NCBI RefSeq assembly: GCF_007991275.1
Contig: NZ_BJYA01000017.1
Coordinates: 31,114 to 95,113 of the forward strand
DNA from: Alkalibacillus haloalkaliphilus
GTDB lineage: Bacteria > Bacillota > Bacilli > Bacillales > Alkalibacillaceae
Length of the DNA stretch: 64,000 nt
Reading direction: 5' to 3'
Part shown: piece after piece, positions 18,113-26,278 of the stretch
How positions within the stretch are numbered: the first letter of the stretch is position 1
Layout of the letters: every line of letters starts with the position of its first letter
The notes under the pieces: model-generated
The model's database searches: none
What the model was told of the DNA's origin: nothing
The model's input: the letters and a program-made list of their open reading frames with translations, nothing else
Program-made: the position numbers and the translations under genes

Positions 18113-19054
18113 ATGATAATACTCCCTCACAGCAAACCACCTGAGCTTGAACAACTCGAAGCTCTTGTTCCCCGCTATAAAAGAAATGATCAAACCTATC
18201 AGACGATTCAAGACCGCCTTGGCAAAGAGTTAGCTGGTTATTTAGGTGAGAGATCACTTCAATATTATATAAAGCTTCTTAATCTTAAAGATCACTTTCT
18301 ACTATTTGGTTTTCGAGCGAAAGGAAATGATAGTTACTTTCAAATTGACTTATTGCTCATAACGCAAAGCTTCATATTGATTATTGAAGCCAAACATTTA
18401 AAAGGGACACTTTCAATTAATGAATCCGGTCAACTTATTCAAGAAAATGAAGATGAAATTGAGGTATATCAAAACCCACTCATCCAAGCAAACATCCAAA
18501 GATCCCAACTCTCTCACTTGTTGTCTCGACTTAGCTTAGATCTATTACCTATTTATACGTGCGTCACTTTCACTCACCCTAAATCAATCATAAACATCAA
18601 TAAAAACACCACCGAAATTTTCCCAAGTCAGAACCTTCCGAACTACATCTATAAAATCCAATCTCAAAATCAAACCCCTCTTGTTAGTACTCAAAAAGCT
18701 AACACAATCGCGAAATCATTAAAAATCCGACACACTCCTAAAAACAACAACCTCATAAACTATTATGGCATAACCGACCACTTAATTAAAAAAGGTGTTT
18801 GGTGCACCCAATGTAAATCAACGATTATGAAGCGTATCCACGGAAATTGGCACTGCTCAAAATGTAATCACAAAGATAAGACTGCACATCTCCAAGCATT
18901 AAGAGAGTTTGCAGTTTTGTATGATCGGCAATACATTACTAATAAAGAAGCTAGATCATTCTTGAAAATTCAATCTGAATCTACTACAAAAAGGTTACTT
19001 TCAAAGTTTGAAAGAAAAGGTGATACAAAAGGAAGTGAATACCTTCTAAAATAA
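18113..19054 (+). CDS. NERD-domain protein with C-terminal zinc ribbon (1)
   Basis: 313 aa. The NERD (nuclease-related) domain spans about 40-160 and shows the conserved pattern FQIDLLLITQSFILIIEAKHLKGTL. A C-terminal zinc ribbon CTQCKS...CSKCNHK (about 237-260) is followed by a helical segment. No signal peptide. NERD proteins are predicted DNA-processing enzymes of unknown role, often fused to topoisomerase-type zinc ribbons. Own promoter and terminator; repeats on both sides. A second NERD gene lies at 22453. Confidence 0.85.
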   Translation: MIILPHSKPPELEQLEALVPRYKRNDQTYQTIQDRLGKELAGYLGERSLQYYIKLLNLKDHFLLFGFRAKGNDSYFQIDLLLITQSFILIIEAKHLKGTLSINESGQLIQENEDEIEVYQNPLIQANIQRSQLSHLLSRLSLDLLPIYTCVTFTHPKSIININKNTTEIFPSQNLPNYIYKIQSQNQTPLVSTQKANTIAKSLKIRHTPKNNNLINYYGITDHLIKKGVWCTQCKSTIMKRIHGNWHCSKCNHKDKTAHLQALREFAVLYDRQYITNKEARSFLKIQSESTTKRLLSKFERKGDTKGSEYLLK

Positions 19055-19088
19055 CCGCCCCCACATCAGGAGCGGTTATTTATTTTGT
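19050..19088 (+). terminator. Terminator of the first NERD gene
   Basis: AATAACCGC (19050-19058) pairs with GCGGTTATT (19072-19080), followed by TATTTTG. Confidence 0.75.
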
Positions 19089-19094
19089 CGTAAA

Positions 19095-19224
19095 TCGACG
19101 TTCGCCGGATTCCAAGGTGTTTTCGCCGGAAAAATTAAATTTTCGTCGGATTATTGAAAAAGTCGCCGGAATATCGAGGTTTTCGCCGGAATACTGAAAA
19201 TTTCGCTGATAATACAGATAATGG
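19095..19224 (+). repeat. Type A intergenic element (copy 4)
   Basis: Unit starts 19102, 19123, 19143, 19163 and 19183, end unit 19203 (AATACAGATAATGG to 19224). Same 21-then-20 spacing. A two-unit type B remnant (CCAATTATCGAGAATTTCGCTTAATT) follows at about 19270-19298. Confidence 0.85.
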
Positions 19225-19313
19225 AAGCAGCCGAACCGCTACGATCCATGCTGCTAAATCAGTAGCTAGCCCAATTATCGAGAATTTCGCTTAATTAAAC
19301 CAACCCCTCCTCT

Positions 19314-20582
19314 CTAAACCACCAACCAATAAACCACCCCACTCGTCACTAGCATCACGACCACGCTCAACGGCAGTCCTACCTTAACAAAATCTACAAA
19401 TCGGTAGCCGCACGCTTGGTAGACGACTAGATTTGTTTGGTAGCCGATTGGGGTGACGAAGCTTGCGGAGGCGGCGATGGCGATGACGACGGCGAAGCCA
19501 ATGGGGTCGACTCCGAGCACATGCGCCATCTCTAAGCCGATCGGAAGCATGAGCACGGCTGCAGCAACGTTCGTCATCAGCTCGGTGAATAGGTTTGTTA
19601 AAAGGTACAGCGCGACGATGACGGCGAACATGCCTAGTGGAGCCGCGACTGCCAAGACGTGCACCGCGATCCAATTTGCCAAGCCGGATTTTGACATCGC
19701 CAGCCCCACTCCAATCGCGCTAGAAACGAGAATTAAAATTTGCCACGGAATCGTTCTGACGACTTCCCCTACACTCAAGGCGCGCGCTACTAAAAGTAAC
19801 ACGACAACAGATGCAACAGCGACCAACATCGGCACCAAGCCGAGTGCGACTAACAAAACTGCCACACCCAAAAGACCTAACGCGATCCAACCGTCCAACT
19901 CTTTTCCACGGCTTGTACCTACTTTCTCCCGGCGACCTCCCCGCTTTCGACGTTTCCGCCCAGCTCGCTTTTCAGGCAAAAGTCGCCAACCTATCACCGC
20001 AACATACACAAGCCCTACAACGGTAATCGGCACACCTACAATCGCTAGTTGAAAAAAGCCAAATCCTTGCATCTCCGCTTCTCGCAGCAAGCCATCAACA
20101 ACAAGATTCGTCGATGTCCCGATCAACGTCACAGTTCCACCTAAAATCGTCACGTAAGAAAGCGGAATTAACAGTTTCGTTTCTGACACGCCGTTGCGTT
20201 TACACCACTTTCTGACAACCGGAACTAAAGTGATCACAATCGGCGTGTTGTTTAAAAAGCTTGAAGCCCCAGCTGCAGGTGCAAGCAATCGAATGACCAA
20301 ATCTCTCACCGAACCCGCACCCACTCCCCGTAAGAGCCTCTCTACGATTCGCGTCATCACCCCGCTTCTTTCGATCACACCAGCGATGACAAACAACAAC
20401 CCAATCGTCCAGACCCCTTCATTAACAAACCCCCTCGCTGCTTCAAGCGGCTCGAGCACTCCTGACAGCAATAACACAACGAGCGCCGAAAAAATAACCC
20501 ACTCCGCCCGAAATCGATCAACAACTAAAACGATAATCATTAAAAATATAAGTCCACTTACAAACACCATTTCACTCGTCAT
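19314..20582 (-). CDS. SLC13-type anion/sodium symporter, GC-rich
   Basis: 422 aa, about 11 membrane segments. The two SLC13-like signatures are FLNNTPIVITLVP and TLIGTSTNLV in the first half and TPIGYQTNLVVYQACGYRF near the C-terminus. The central loop (about 210-232) is Arg/Lys-rich and takes the place of the regulatory RCK_C domains found in longer sulfate permeases. Sulfate, dicarboxylate or another anion is possible; I cannot choose. The gene is clearly more GC-rich, with GCG/GGC/CGC-rich codons, than its neighbours, which suggests acquisition from another source. Weak RBS (GGGTTGGTG). It is isolated between repeats. Confidence 0.85.
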   Translation of the reverse strand: MTSEMVFVSGLIFLMIIVLVVDRFRAEWVIFSALVVLLLSGVLEPLEAARGFVNEGVWTIGLLFVIAGVIERSGVMTRIVERLLRGVGAGSVRDLVIRLLAPAAGASSFLNNTPIVITLVPVVRKWCKRNGVSETKLLIPLSYVTILGGTVTLIGTSTNLVVDGLLREAEMQGFGFFQLAIVGVPITVVGLVYVAVIGWRLLPEKRAGRKRRKRGGRREKVGTSRGKELDGWIALGLLGVAVLLVALGLVPMLVAVASVVVLLLVARALSVGEVVRTIPWQILILVSSAIGVGLAMSKSGLANWIAVHVLAVAAPLGMFAVIVALYLLTNLFTELMTNVAAAVLMLPIGLEMAHVLGVDPIGFAVVIAIAASASFVTPIGYQTNLVVYQACGYRFVDFVKVGLPLSVVVMLVTSGVVYWLVV

Positions 20583-20659
20583 AACACCAACCCTCTACTC
20601 GAGTTCTCACATAATCTATGAAAACAACAGTAGATTCGTAAGAGCGGACGACCTAGGAG

Positions 20660-20955
20660 CCGGCGAACGCTCAGTTAAGCGAATGCTTCATTATTTCGGC
20701 GTTCGCCGGATTATCACTCGGTTTCGCCGGAAAAAATAAATTTTCGCCGGATTATTGAAAGAATCGCCGGAATACTGAGATTTTCGCCGGATTCTTATAA
20801 AAGTCGCTGATAATCCATATAATGGAACCGCGCAGGCACTCTACGGATCAAGGAAAAAAATAAGCGAACGCTCAATTAATTAGGCGTTCGCTTAATTATT
20901 AAGAACTTCGCTTAATCATCAAAAAAATCGCCTAATTCCACAATAATTAGGCGAT
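20660..20955 (+). repeat. Composite A-linker-B element (copy 5)
   Basis: Left flank CCGGCGAACGC at 20660, then type A units at 20703, 20724, 20744, 20764 and 20784 with end unit 20804. A linker (AACCGCGCAGGCACTC...GATCAAGG, 20825-20852) is shared with copies 6 and 7. Type B follows, with a left inverted repeat (AAGCGAACGC to GCGTTCGCTT), units at 20888, 20908 and 20928, and a right hairpin ATCGCCTAATT/AATTAGGCGAT ending at 20955. On the minus strand this hairpin lies just past the stop of the pRiA4b-like gene and likely terminates it. Confidence 0.85.
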
Positions 20956-20969
20956 CTTCCTTATTATCT

Positions 20970-21995
20970 TCAAGTCATTCGCTCGAGCTTTCGATTAACC
21001 CACTCGATATCAAATTCAGGCTTCCACCATCTTGCCCATGATTTCATGTTCATGTGGTCTGGATCGTTTTTATCATTAATAATTCGTAAAAACTCTGAAT
21101 ATCCAGGCATTCCCCCGACATCTTCAGGTGGTGCAGGGTGTTCACCATCTATACAAGTTGCATGTTGCTTTGAATAGCCTTCAATTTTCCGTGCTACTTC
21201 TACGTGGTGCTCCCAGAAGTCACCAAAATCATAGATATATTGAAATTCAGAAACACCTTCTAGCCAGCCGCTCAAAGGTTCTGCCATTGATTCAGATCCA
21301 TATTCAATTTCCTTACCATCAATCAAAAACTCATAAAGGTGACTGCTCTCCCAATTAAATGCACTTTGAATAATTTCATGGAATTCCGAAAAAGTCGTGT
21401 CACTCTTAACGACTAGCCTTCTCCACGCAGTATGATCACCCAAAGGTAAACTCACTTTAACTTCATATGCATCGCTCGAAAAGATCGGCCGACTTGCGAA
21501 TTTTTCAAGTTCCTCTATCATTTCCTCTTTAGGGAAGATATAACTCCCCTGTCCGTCACCAGTAAGGAAGCGACTCCAATGCTTACTAATGTCGACTTTT
21601 ACTTTTTCATCACCAGAAAAGTCGTCAACAATCATTTCGAGCTCCTTTACACGTTGCGTCATAGCAGAAACCAACTTCCGTGACTTCGTATTAGTAAAAG
21701 TCACCGCACCAGCTGACCTAATATACTCATCAATGACACTTGAATCAATCCCCTCAGCCTCTAACACTTCACTAATCGCTGCGGGGATGGCCTCAGAAAG
21801 TCGACGAAAGTCATCCGCTTTCACGCCATAAAGTAAAATAGAGTAACGTGAAACGTCATTCAACAAAACAATCGCCTTTCTCCTGCCGATCTTAAAAACA
21901 TTAGCATGCCAATCAAAAATTGAATCCCGCTCAATTCTTTCGTCCGCTTCAACCTTCAATTCATTTAACAACTTCTTCGTACACTGAATTTGCAC
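20970..21995 (-). CDS. pRiA4b ORF-3-like domain protein
   Basis: 341 aa. The C-terminal half (about 180-335) matches the plasmid pRiA4b ORF-3 family: VSLPLGDHTAWRRLVV, HLYEFLIDG, FQYIYDFGDFWEHHV and CIDGEHPAPPEDVGG. The N-terminal ~100 residues (DWHANVFKIGRRKAIVLLND) resemble a small domain of unknown function (DUF6933-type) often paired with it. No signal or membrane segments. Function unknown; the family is frequent near mobile genes. Bounded by composite repeats on both sides. Confidence 0.8.
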   Translation of the reverse strand: MQIQCTKKLLNELKVEADERIERDSIFDWHANVFKIGRRKAIVLLNDVSRYSILLYGVKADDFRRLSEAIPAAISEVLEAEGIDSSVIDEYIRSAGAVTFTNTKSRKLVSAMTQRVKELEMIVDDFSGDEKVKVDISKHWSRFLTGDGQGSYIFPKEEMIEELEKFASRPIFSSDAYEVKVSLPLGDHTAWRRLVVKSDTTFSEFHEIIQSAFNWESSHLYEFLIDGKEIEYGSESMAEPLSGWLEGVSEFQYIYDFGDFWEHHVEVARKIEGYSKQHATCIDGEHPAPPEDVGGMPGYSEFLRIINDKNDPDHMNMKSWARWWKPEFDIEWVNRKLERMT

Positions 21996-22060
21996 TTGAT
22001 CAACTCCGAACTTATGAGATATTTATACTAGTTTAACACTCATTATTTTAGAAAACACTA

Positions 22061-22367
22061 ATTAGGCGAACGCTTAAATAATCCGGCGTTCGCCGGATTC
22101 TCATCCGGTTTCGCTGGATTATTGAAAAAATCGTCGGAATACTGAGATTTTCGCCGGAATATTAGAAAATTCGCTGATAATCCATATAATGGAACCGCGC
22201 AGGCACTCTGCGGATCAAGGGACAATTTAAGCGAACGCTCAATTAATTAGGCGTTCGCTTAATTATCGAAGGAGTTCGCCTAATTATCGCGGCGTTCGCT
22301 TAATTAATAAAAATTTCGCTTAAATATTAAAAAAATCGCCTAATTCCACAATAATTAGGCGATTTTT
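22061..22367 (+). repeat. Composite A-linker-B element (copy 6)
   Basis: Type A units at 22090, 22111, 22131 and 22151 with end unit 22171: one internal unit fewer than the other copies. Conserved linker, then type B units at 22255, 22276, 22296, 22316 and 22336 with right hairpin ATCGCCTAATT/AATTAGGCGAT ending at 22364 followed by TTTT. Positions 22135-22269 are identical to 23346-23480 in copy 7. It sits between divergent genes. Confidence 0.88.
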
Positions 22368-22452
22368 CTATATGACTAATAACCTCCATTGAAGGATTTT
22401 GTTGAAATCTATCGAATTACATACTTGATACTACTATAAAAGGAGAGCACCC

Positions 22453-23247
22453 ATGTTTCTAATCTTGAATTTATTTAAATCGAAAAAAGATCCAAAAAAA
22501 GAACAAACACCTTCACGCCCTAAGCGAAACCAGGAACAAGTTGCAAATAGAAAAGGTGAACTTGGAGAGTATAAGATTGATATTCAGCTAGATCAATTAC
22601 CGGAAGACTACTATTATTTAAGCGACTTATTAATCAAAAATCCTAAAGCTAAATCTGGCTATTCACAAGTTGACCATGTCATTATTACACCACACGGACT
22701 CTTCGTGATTGAAACTAAAAACTATCAAGGCACGATTTACGGTGGGAAAAACCGCAAAACTTGGTCAGTGAATGGGAAGTTCAAAATGATGAATCCATTT
22801 ACTCAAAACTATGGCCATATGAAAGCACTAGCAGCTTTAATTGACACTAAGTACCAAAAGTCTTTCATATCAATCGTATCTTTTACGAAACGATGCACTT
22901 TTAAAGTTGAGCCAGAATTGCGTCAAATCTCATCAAACCAATTAATTGTTTATGATATTGAGCTGTCTGAATATATACATCGTAAAGTGCGAGCATTAAA
23001 AAGAGAACCACAACTAACTCTATCAAAAGAAGAGCAAGAAAATATTAAAGCAGCATTTCAACTAGCCAACATTACGGACCCAAAAATTTGGCAAGCACAC
23101 AAAGAAGCATTAAAGAAACCGAGTACAAATGAAAAAGCAACCTGCATTGTATGCTCCAAAGCTGTTTCGGAAAAAGTAAAAGCGTATTGCTTATCACAAA
23201 AGAAGTTTAACGGGAAAATCTATTGCTATGAACATCAGAAAAAGTAA
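22453..23247 (+). CDS. NERD-domain protein with C-terminal Cys motif (2)
   Basis: 264 aa. After a short Lys-rich N-terminus, the NERD domain (about 30-145) carries GELGEYKID, SQVDHVIITPHGLFVIETKNYQG and the conserved Trp of KTWSVNG. The C-terminus (about 230-262) holds CIVC...C...C, a likely zinc-binding motif. RBS AAAGGAG is 8 nt from ATG. Predicted nuclease-like protein of unknown role. The gene is bracketed by two near-identical composite repeats in direct orientation, so it could be lost or moved by homologous recombination between them. Confidence 0.87.
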   Translation: MFLILNLFKSKKDPKKEQTPSRPKRNQEQVANRKGELGEYKIDIQLDQLPEDYYYLSDLLIKNPKAKSGYSQVDHVIITPHGLFVIETKNYQGTIYGGKNRKTWSVNGKFKMMNPFTQNYGHMKALAALIDTKYQKSFISIVSFTKRCTFKVEPELRQISSNQLIVYDIELSEYIHRKVRALKREPQLTLSKEEQENIKAAFQLANITDPKIWQAHKEALKKPSTNEKATCIVCSKAVSEKVKAYCLSQKKFNGKIYCYEHQKK

Positions 23248-23270
23248 TCGGACGAAAGCTTGAAACACTC

Positions 23271-23576
23271 AATTCGGCGTTCGCCGGATTATCACTCTGT
23301 TTCGCCGGAAAAATTAAATTTTCGCCGGATTATTGAAAAAATCGCCGGAATACTGAGATTTTCGCCGGAATATTAGAAAATTCGCTGATAATCCATATAA
23401 TGGAACCGCGCAGGCACTCTGCGGATCAAGGGACAATTTAAGCGAACGCTCAATTAATTAGGCGTTCGCTTAATTATCGAGGCGTTCGCCCAATTATCGC
23501 GGAGTTCGCTTAATTATTAAAAATTTCGCCTAAATATCAAAAAAATCGCCTAATTCCTCAATAATTAGGCGATTTC
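23271..23576 (+). repeat. Composite A-linker-B element (copy 7)
   Basis: Type A units at 23281, 23302, 23322, 23342 and 23362, end unit 23382; linker 23402-23430; type B left inverted repeat AAGCGAACGC/GCGTTCGCTT, units at 23466, 23486, 23506, 23526 and 23546; right hairpin ending 23574. 23346-23480 is identical to 22135-22269. On the minus strand the hairpin follows the stop of the 75-aa gene by about 20 nt. Confidence 0.88.
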
Positions 23577-23595
23577 CCATCCAACTCCAAACCAT

Positions 23596-23823
23596 CTACT
23601 TCCCCTTCTTATACTTCCTCTCACTCTGCGAGGTATTCTGACTCTTTTTCTTGTTATGCTGCTTTTGATTTCGTTCTTCAATCTTCACGTCCTCTAATGG
23701 TGGCTCGTCTGTTAGTTGCGAGTCTTTGTGCTCATGCAAGGGCGTGCGGTCTTCTTCAAATACACCTTTTTTCTTTGGATCAATGCTCTCTTTATTTTTG
23801 TTGTTCGTGTGTATGACCATCAT
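23596..23823 (-). CDS. Small hydrophilic protein, unknown function
   Basis: 75 aa, almost entirely charged and polar (Lys, Glu, Asn, Gln, Asp), with no hydrophobic core, so probably disordered; the C-terminus is Lys-rich. RBS AAGGTGG precedes two consecutive ATG codons. I recognise no family. Small proteins of this kind are common in spore formers, but nothing here ties it to sporulation. Confidence 0.55.
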   Translation of the reverse strand: MMVIHTNNKNKESIDPKKKGVFEEDRTPLHEHKDSQLTDEPPLEDVKIEERNQKQHNKKKSQNTSQSERKYKKGK

Positions 23824-23861
23824 AGCACCACCTTTTTTTGAGGTTTTGTTATATGTGTACC

Positions 23862-24104
23862 CTAGTTGGAGGATTCATTAAACATCTCTCGACTCAACCT
23901 GACTTCACTCGCCAACGAGATCATCTCCTCATCCTTCACGACATCACGAAACAATCCACTATGTACGATCCACAAAATCGTCTCGCGGAAATGGTCGTAA
24001 TCGCCGTCACTCAGCAACCTTTCGAACAATAACAGTAGCACACGCCTGACCGCCATTGTCTTGTAATCGTCCTTTTGCAATCGATCAATCAAAGACTCTA
24101 CCAT
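23862..24104 (-). CDS. Small helical protein, unknown function
   Basis: 80 aa, predicted all-helical with amphipathic pattern (RRVLLLLFERLLSD, ETILWIVHSGLFRDVV). A strong RBS TAGGAGGG lies 8 nt before ATG. No recognised motif. It probably forms a unit with the downstream 75-aa gene (38 bp gap). Confidence 0.65.
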   Translation of the reverse strand: MVESLIDRLQKDDYKTMAVRRVLLLLFERLLSDGDYDHFRETILWIVHSGLFRDVVKDEEMISLASEVRLSREMFNESSN

Positions 24105-24166
24105 AAAAAATACCCTCCTATTCTATAATCGAATAGGAGTAGCTTTAAGTGTTATTATTCCACAAA

Positions 24167-24202
24167 AAACACCCACGCCACAACTTAAGTAACGTGAGTG
24201 CT
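24167..24202 (-). terminator. Terminator linked to a decayed LacI-family 3' end (copy 1)
   Basis: On the minus strand CACTCACG pairs with CGTGGGTG and is followed by TTTTTTG. It lies just past the stop of the remnant at 24214-24300. A matching hairpin (GCACTCACG...GGGTGCTT) sits beside the second remnant at 30225-30247. Confidence 0.65.
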
Positions 24203-24213
24203 TTCGTTCTTAT

Positions 24214-24300
24214 TTATTTTCTGGTTGATTGACGCTGAATTAATTCGAAAGGGAAATAATTTTCTCTTTGTTTGATGTCTTTCGAACCACCTAACCGCAT
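24214..24300 (-). pseudogene. 3' remnant of a LacI-family regulator gene (copy 1)
   Basis: The minus strand encodes a 28-residue tail ending ENYFPFELIQRQSTRK-stop. This matches the C-terminus of LacI-family repressors (RbsR here ends NVFPSTLIKRQSTKR). No DNA-binding or core domain remains. The DNA GTTGATTGACGCT is shared with the true rbsR 3' end at 29091. It directly abuts the rbs operon terminator. Confidence 0.65.
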
Positions 24301-24310
24301 GCACTAAAAA

Positions 24311-24332
24311 CCCAACCGGCGCACCGGTTGGG
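24311..24332 (-). terminator. Terminator of the ribose operon
   Basis: CCCAACCGG (24311-24319) pairs with CCGGTTGGG (24324-24332); on the minus strand it is followed by TTTTTAG and lies 17 nt after the rbsB stop. Confidence 0.85.
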
Positions 24333-24349
24333 TTCCATTCAAAATCAAC

Positions 24350-25288
24350 TTACTGCGTCACTAACTCTAAATCAACAGGAATGAAGTCTTCTACTGTCTC
24401 GCTATTAGCGATATCTAGAGCTGTTTCAACACCTTGTTCACCAATTTCAGTTGGCTGCTGAGCAATTGTCGCGTCCATTTCGCCCACTTCTACTGCTTCT
24501 ACTGCGTCGTCAGTAGCATCAAAGCCTACAACAATCACGTCATCCATACCTGCAGATTCTAATGCACGGACTGCACCTAGTGCCATTTCGTCATTGTGTG
24601 CGAATACTGCATCAAATTCTTCTCCACTTTGGATAATGTTCTCCATTACTGTTAAGCCTTCAGCACGATCGAAATCTGCTGGCTGTTCAGCAACAACTTC
24701 GATTCCATCTTCAGCGCCTACAGAGTTATGAAAACCTTCTCCACGCTCACGTGCTGCTGAAGATCCTGGAATACCTTCTAATTCTACTACATTTCCTTCT
24801 CCACCAAGTTGTTCAATGATGAAGTCTCCTGCCATTTCACCACCTGCTACGTTGTCAGATGCGATGTGTGCGACGACTTCGCCACCATCTGCACTACGGT
24901 CAACTGTTACAACTGGAATGTCAGCTTCATTTGCAGCTTCTACTGCTGTAATAACTGCTTCTGAATCTGTTGGGTTTACGACTAATACATCAACGTCTTG
25001 TTGAATTAAATCTTCCATACTACTTAACTGTGTTGCAGCATCATCTTGTGCGTCAACGACTGTAATGTCTACACCTAACTCTTCAGCCTTTTCTTCAGCA
25101 CCTTCTCTTAACGTCACGAAGAATGGATTGTTCTGTGTCGATACAGCTAGCCCGATGTGTACCTCACCATCATCACCGCTAGCATCTGTCTCATCATCAC
25201 CATTTGAAGTTGGTGATTCAGTTGTACACGCTGCTAATAAACCTATTGTTAAAAACGCAATTAACCCTAATTTAAACTTTGAAAACAT
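24350..25288 (-). CDS. rbsB: Ribose ABC transporter substrate-binding lipoprotein
   Basis: 312 aa. Lipobox LLAAC (about 17-21) is followed by an acidic linker and then the type I periplasmic-binding fold. IGLAVSTQNNPFFVTLREGAEEKA and VDVLVVNPTDSEAV are typical of RbsB, as are VPVVTVDRSA and DAVFAHNDEMALGA. It captures D-ribose outside the membrane for RbsAC. Last gene of rbsRKDACB. Confidence 0.95.
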   Translation of the reverse strand: MFSKFKLGLIAFLTIGLLAACTTESPTSNGDDETDASGDDGEVHIGLAVSTQNNPFFVTLREGAEEKAEELGVDITVVDAQDDAATQLSSMEDLIQQDVDVLVVNPTDSEAVITAVEAANEADIPVVTVDRSADGGEVVAHIASDNVAGGEMAGDFIIEQLGGEGNVVELEGIPGSSAARERGEGFHNSVGAEDGIEVVAEQPADFDRAEGLTVMENIIQSGEEFDAVFAHNDEMALGAVRALESAGMDDVIVVGFDATDDAVEAVEVGEMDATIAQQPTEIGEQGVETALDIANSETVEDFIPVDLELVTQ

Positions 25289-25335
25289 TTTAAATCCTCC
25301 CCTTAAATCTAATTTTTATCCCATCATCTATTAAC

Positions 25336-26277
25336 CTACGACGACTTTTGACGATCAAGTATGACTGCAAGTAAGATGACCGCCCCCTTTACAATTTGTT
25401 GGTAGTTTGAAGATACCCCTAGTAAATTCAAACCGTTATTTAAAACCCCAATAATTAGGGCTCCAATCAATGTTCCAAAAATCCAACCGCGACCACCAGC
25501 TAGGCTTGTACCACCTAAAACAACAGCCGCAATCGCATCAAGCTCATAAGTGAAACCAGCGTTCGGTGATGCAGAGCCTAAACGAGACGTTAAAATAATT
25601 CCTGCTAAAGCTGCTAATGCACCTGTTAATGAATAAACGCCAATTTTGACACGGTTCACTTTAATTCCTGATAAAATAGATGCTTCCTCGTTACCACCAA
25701 TTGCATACACGTGGCGACCAAATACTGTTTTCTTCAAAATTAATAATAGAATGAAAAAGATTACAAACATGATTATGACCGGAATTGGTATCCCAAATAA
25801 ATAACCACGACCAATTAAGTCAAATGTTTGACTGTCAGTAAATCCGGTTACCGGTCTACCATCCGTATAAACGAGTGTTAAACCTCTGAAAATTGTCATC
25901 GTTGCTAAAGTTGCAATAAATGGCGCTACTTTTCCTTTAGCGATAATTACACCGTTAAATGCACCCATTACAGCTCCGGCTAAAACCCCTAACAAGACAG
26001 CTAATATTGGGTCTATACCACTAGCCATCATCCCGGCTGTCAAAGCACCCGCTAAGGCCAACGTCGACCCAACAGACAAGTCAATTCCACCGGTTAAAAT
26101 AACAAACGTCATACCAAACGCGAGTAGTGCAATAATCGTCACTTGTCGCAACATCGTCAACAAGTTATCTAAACTTAAAAACTGTGGGCTCATAATACTT
26201 AAAACAATAACAATAGCAAGTAAACCTAATACTGGCCCTAACTTCTGCATAATTTGTCCTAAAGATTGACCTCTCAC
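25336..26277 (-). CDS. rbsC: Ribose ABC transporter permease
   Basis: 313 aa, about 8-10 membrane segments; TFVILTGGIDLSVGS and AGGRGWIFGTLIGALIIGVLNNGLNL are RbsC hallmarks. I start at GTG 26277, one base after the rbsA stop, because AGGAGGGG inside the last rbsA codons gives a well-placed RBS. The longer open frame from 26361 runs through rbsA coding sequence with no RBS. Confidence 0.92.
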   Translation of the reverse strand: MRGQSLGQIMQKLGPVLGLLAIVIVLSIMSPQFLSLDNLLTMLRQVTIIALLAFGMTFVILTGGIDLSVGSTLALAGALTAGMMASGIDPILAVLLGVLAGAVMGAFNGVIIAKGKVAPFIATLATMTIFRGLTLVYTDGRPVTGFTDSQTFDLIGRGYLFGIPIPVIIMFVIFFILLLILKKTVFGRHVYAIGGNEEASILSGIKVNRVKIGVYSLTGALAALAGIILTSRLGSASPNAGFTYELDAIAAVVLGGTSLAGGRGWIFGTLIGALIIGVLNNGLNLLGVSSNYQQIVKGAVILLAVILDRQKSS

Positions 26278-26278
26278 G

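Noticed and set aside
17830..18116. Two overlapping small plus-strand frames
   Set aside because: Both are translations of type A copy 3 and lack RBS.
19453..20739. Long frames on the plus strand opposite the permease (199 and 181 aa)
   Set aside because: They arise because the permease gene is GC-rich and stop-poor in antisense; no RBS and low-complexity Thr/Ser/Ala-rich product.
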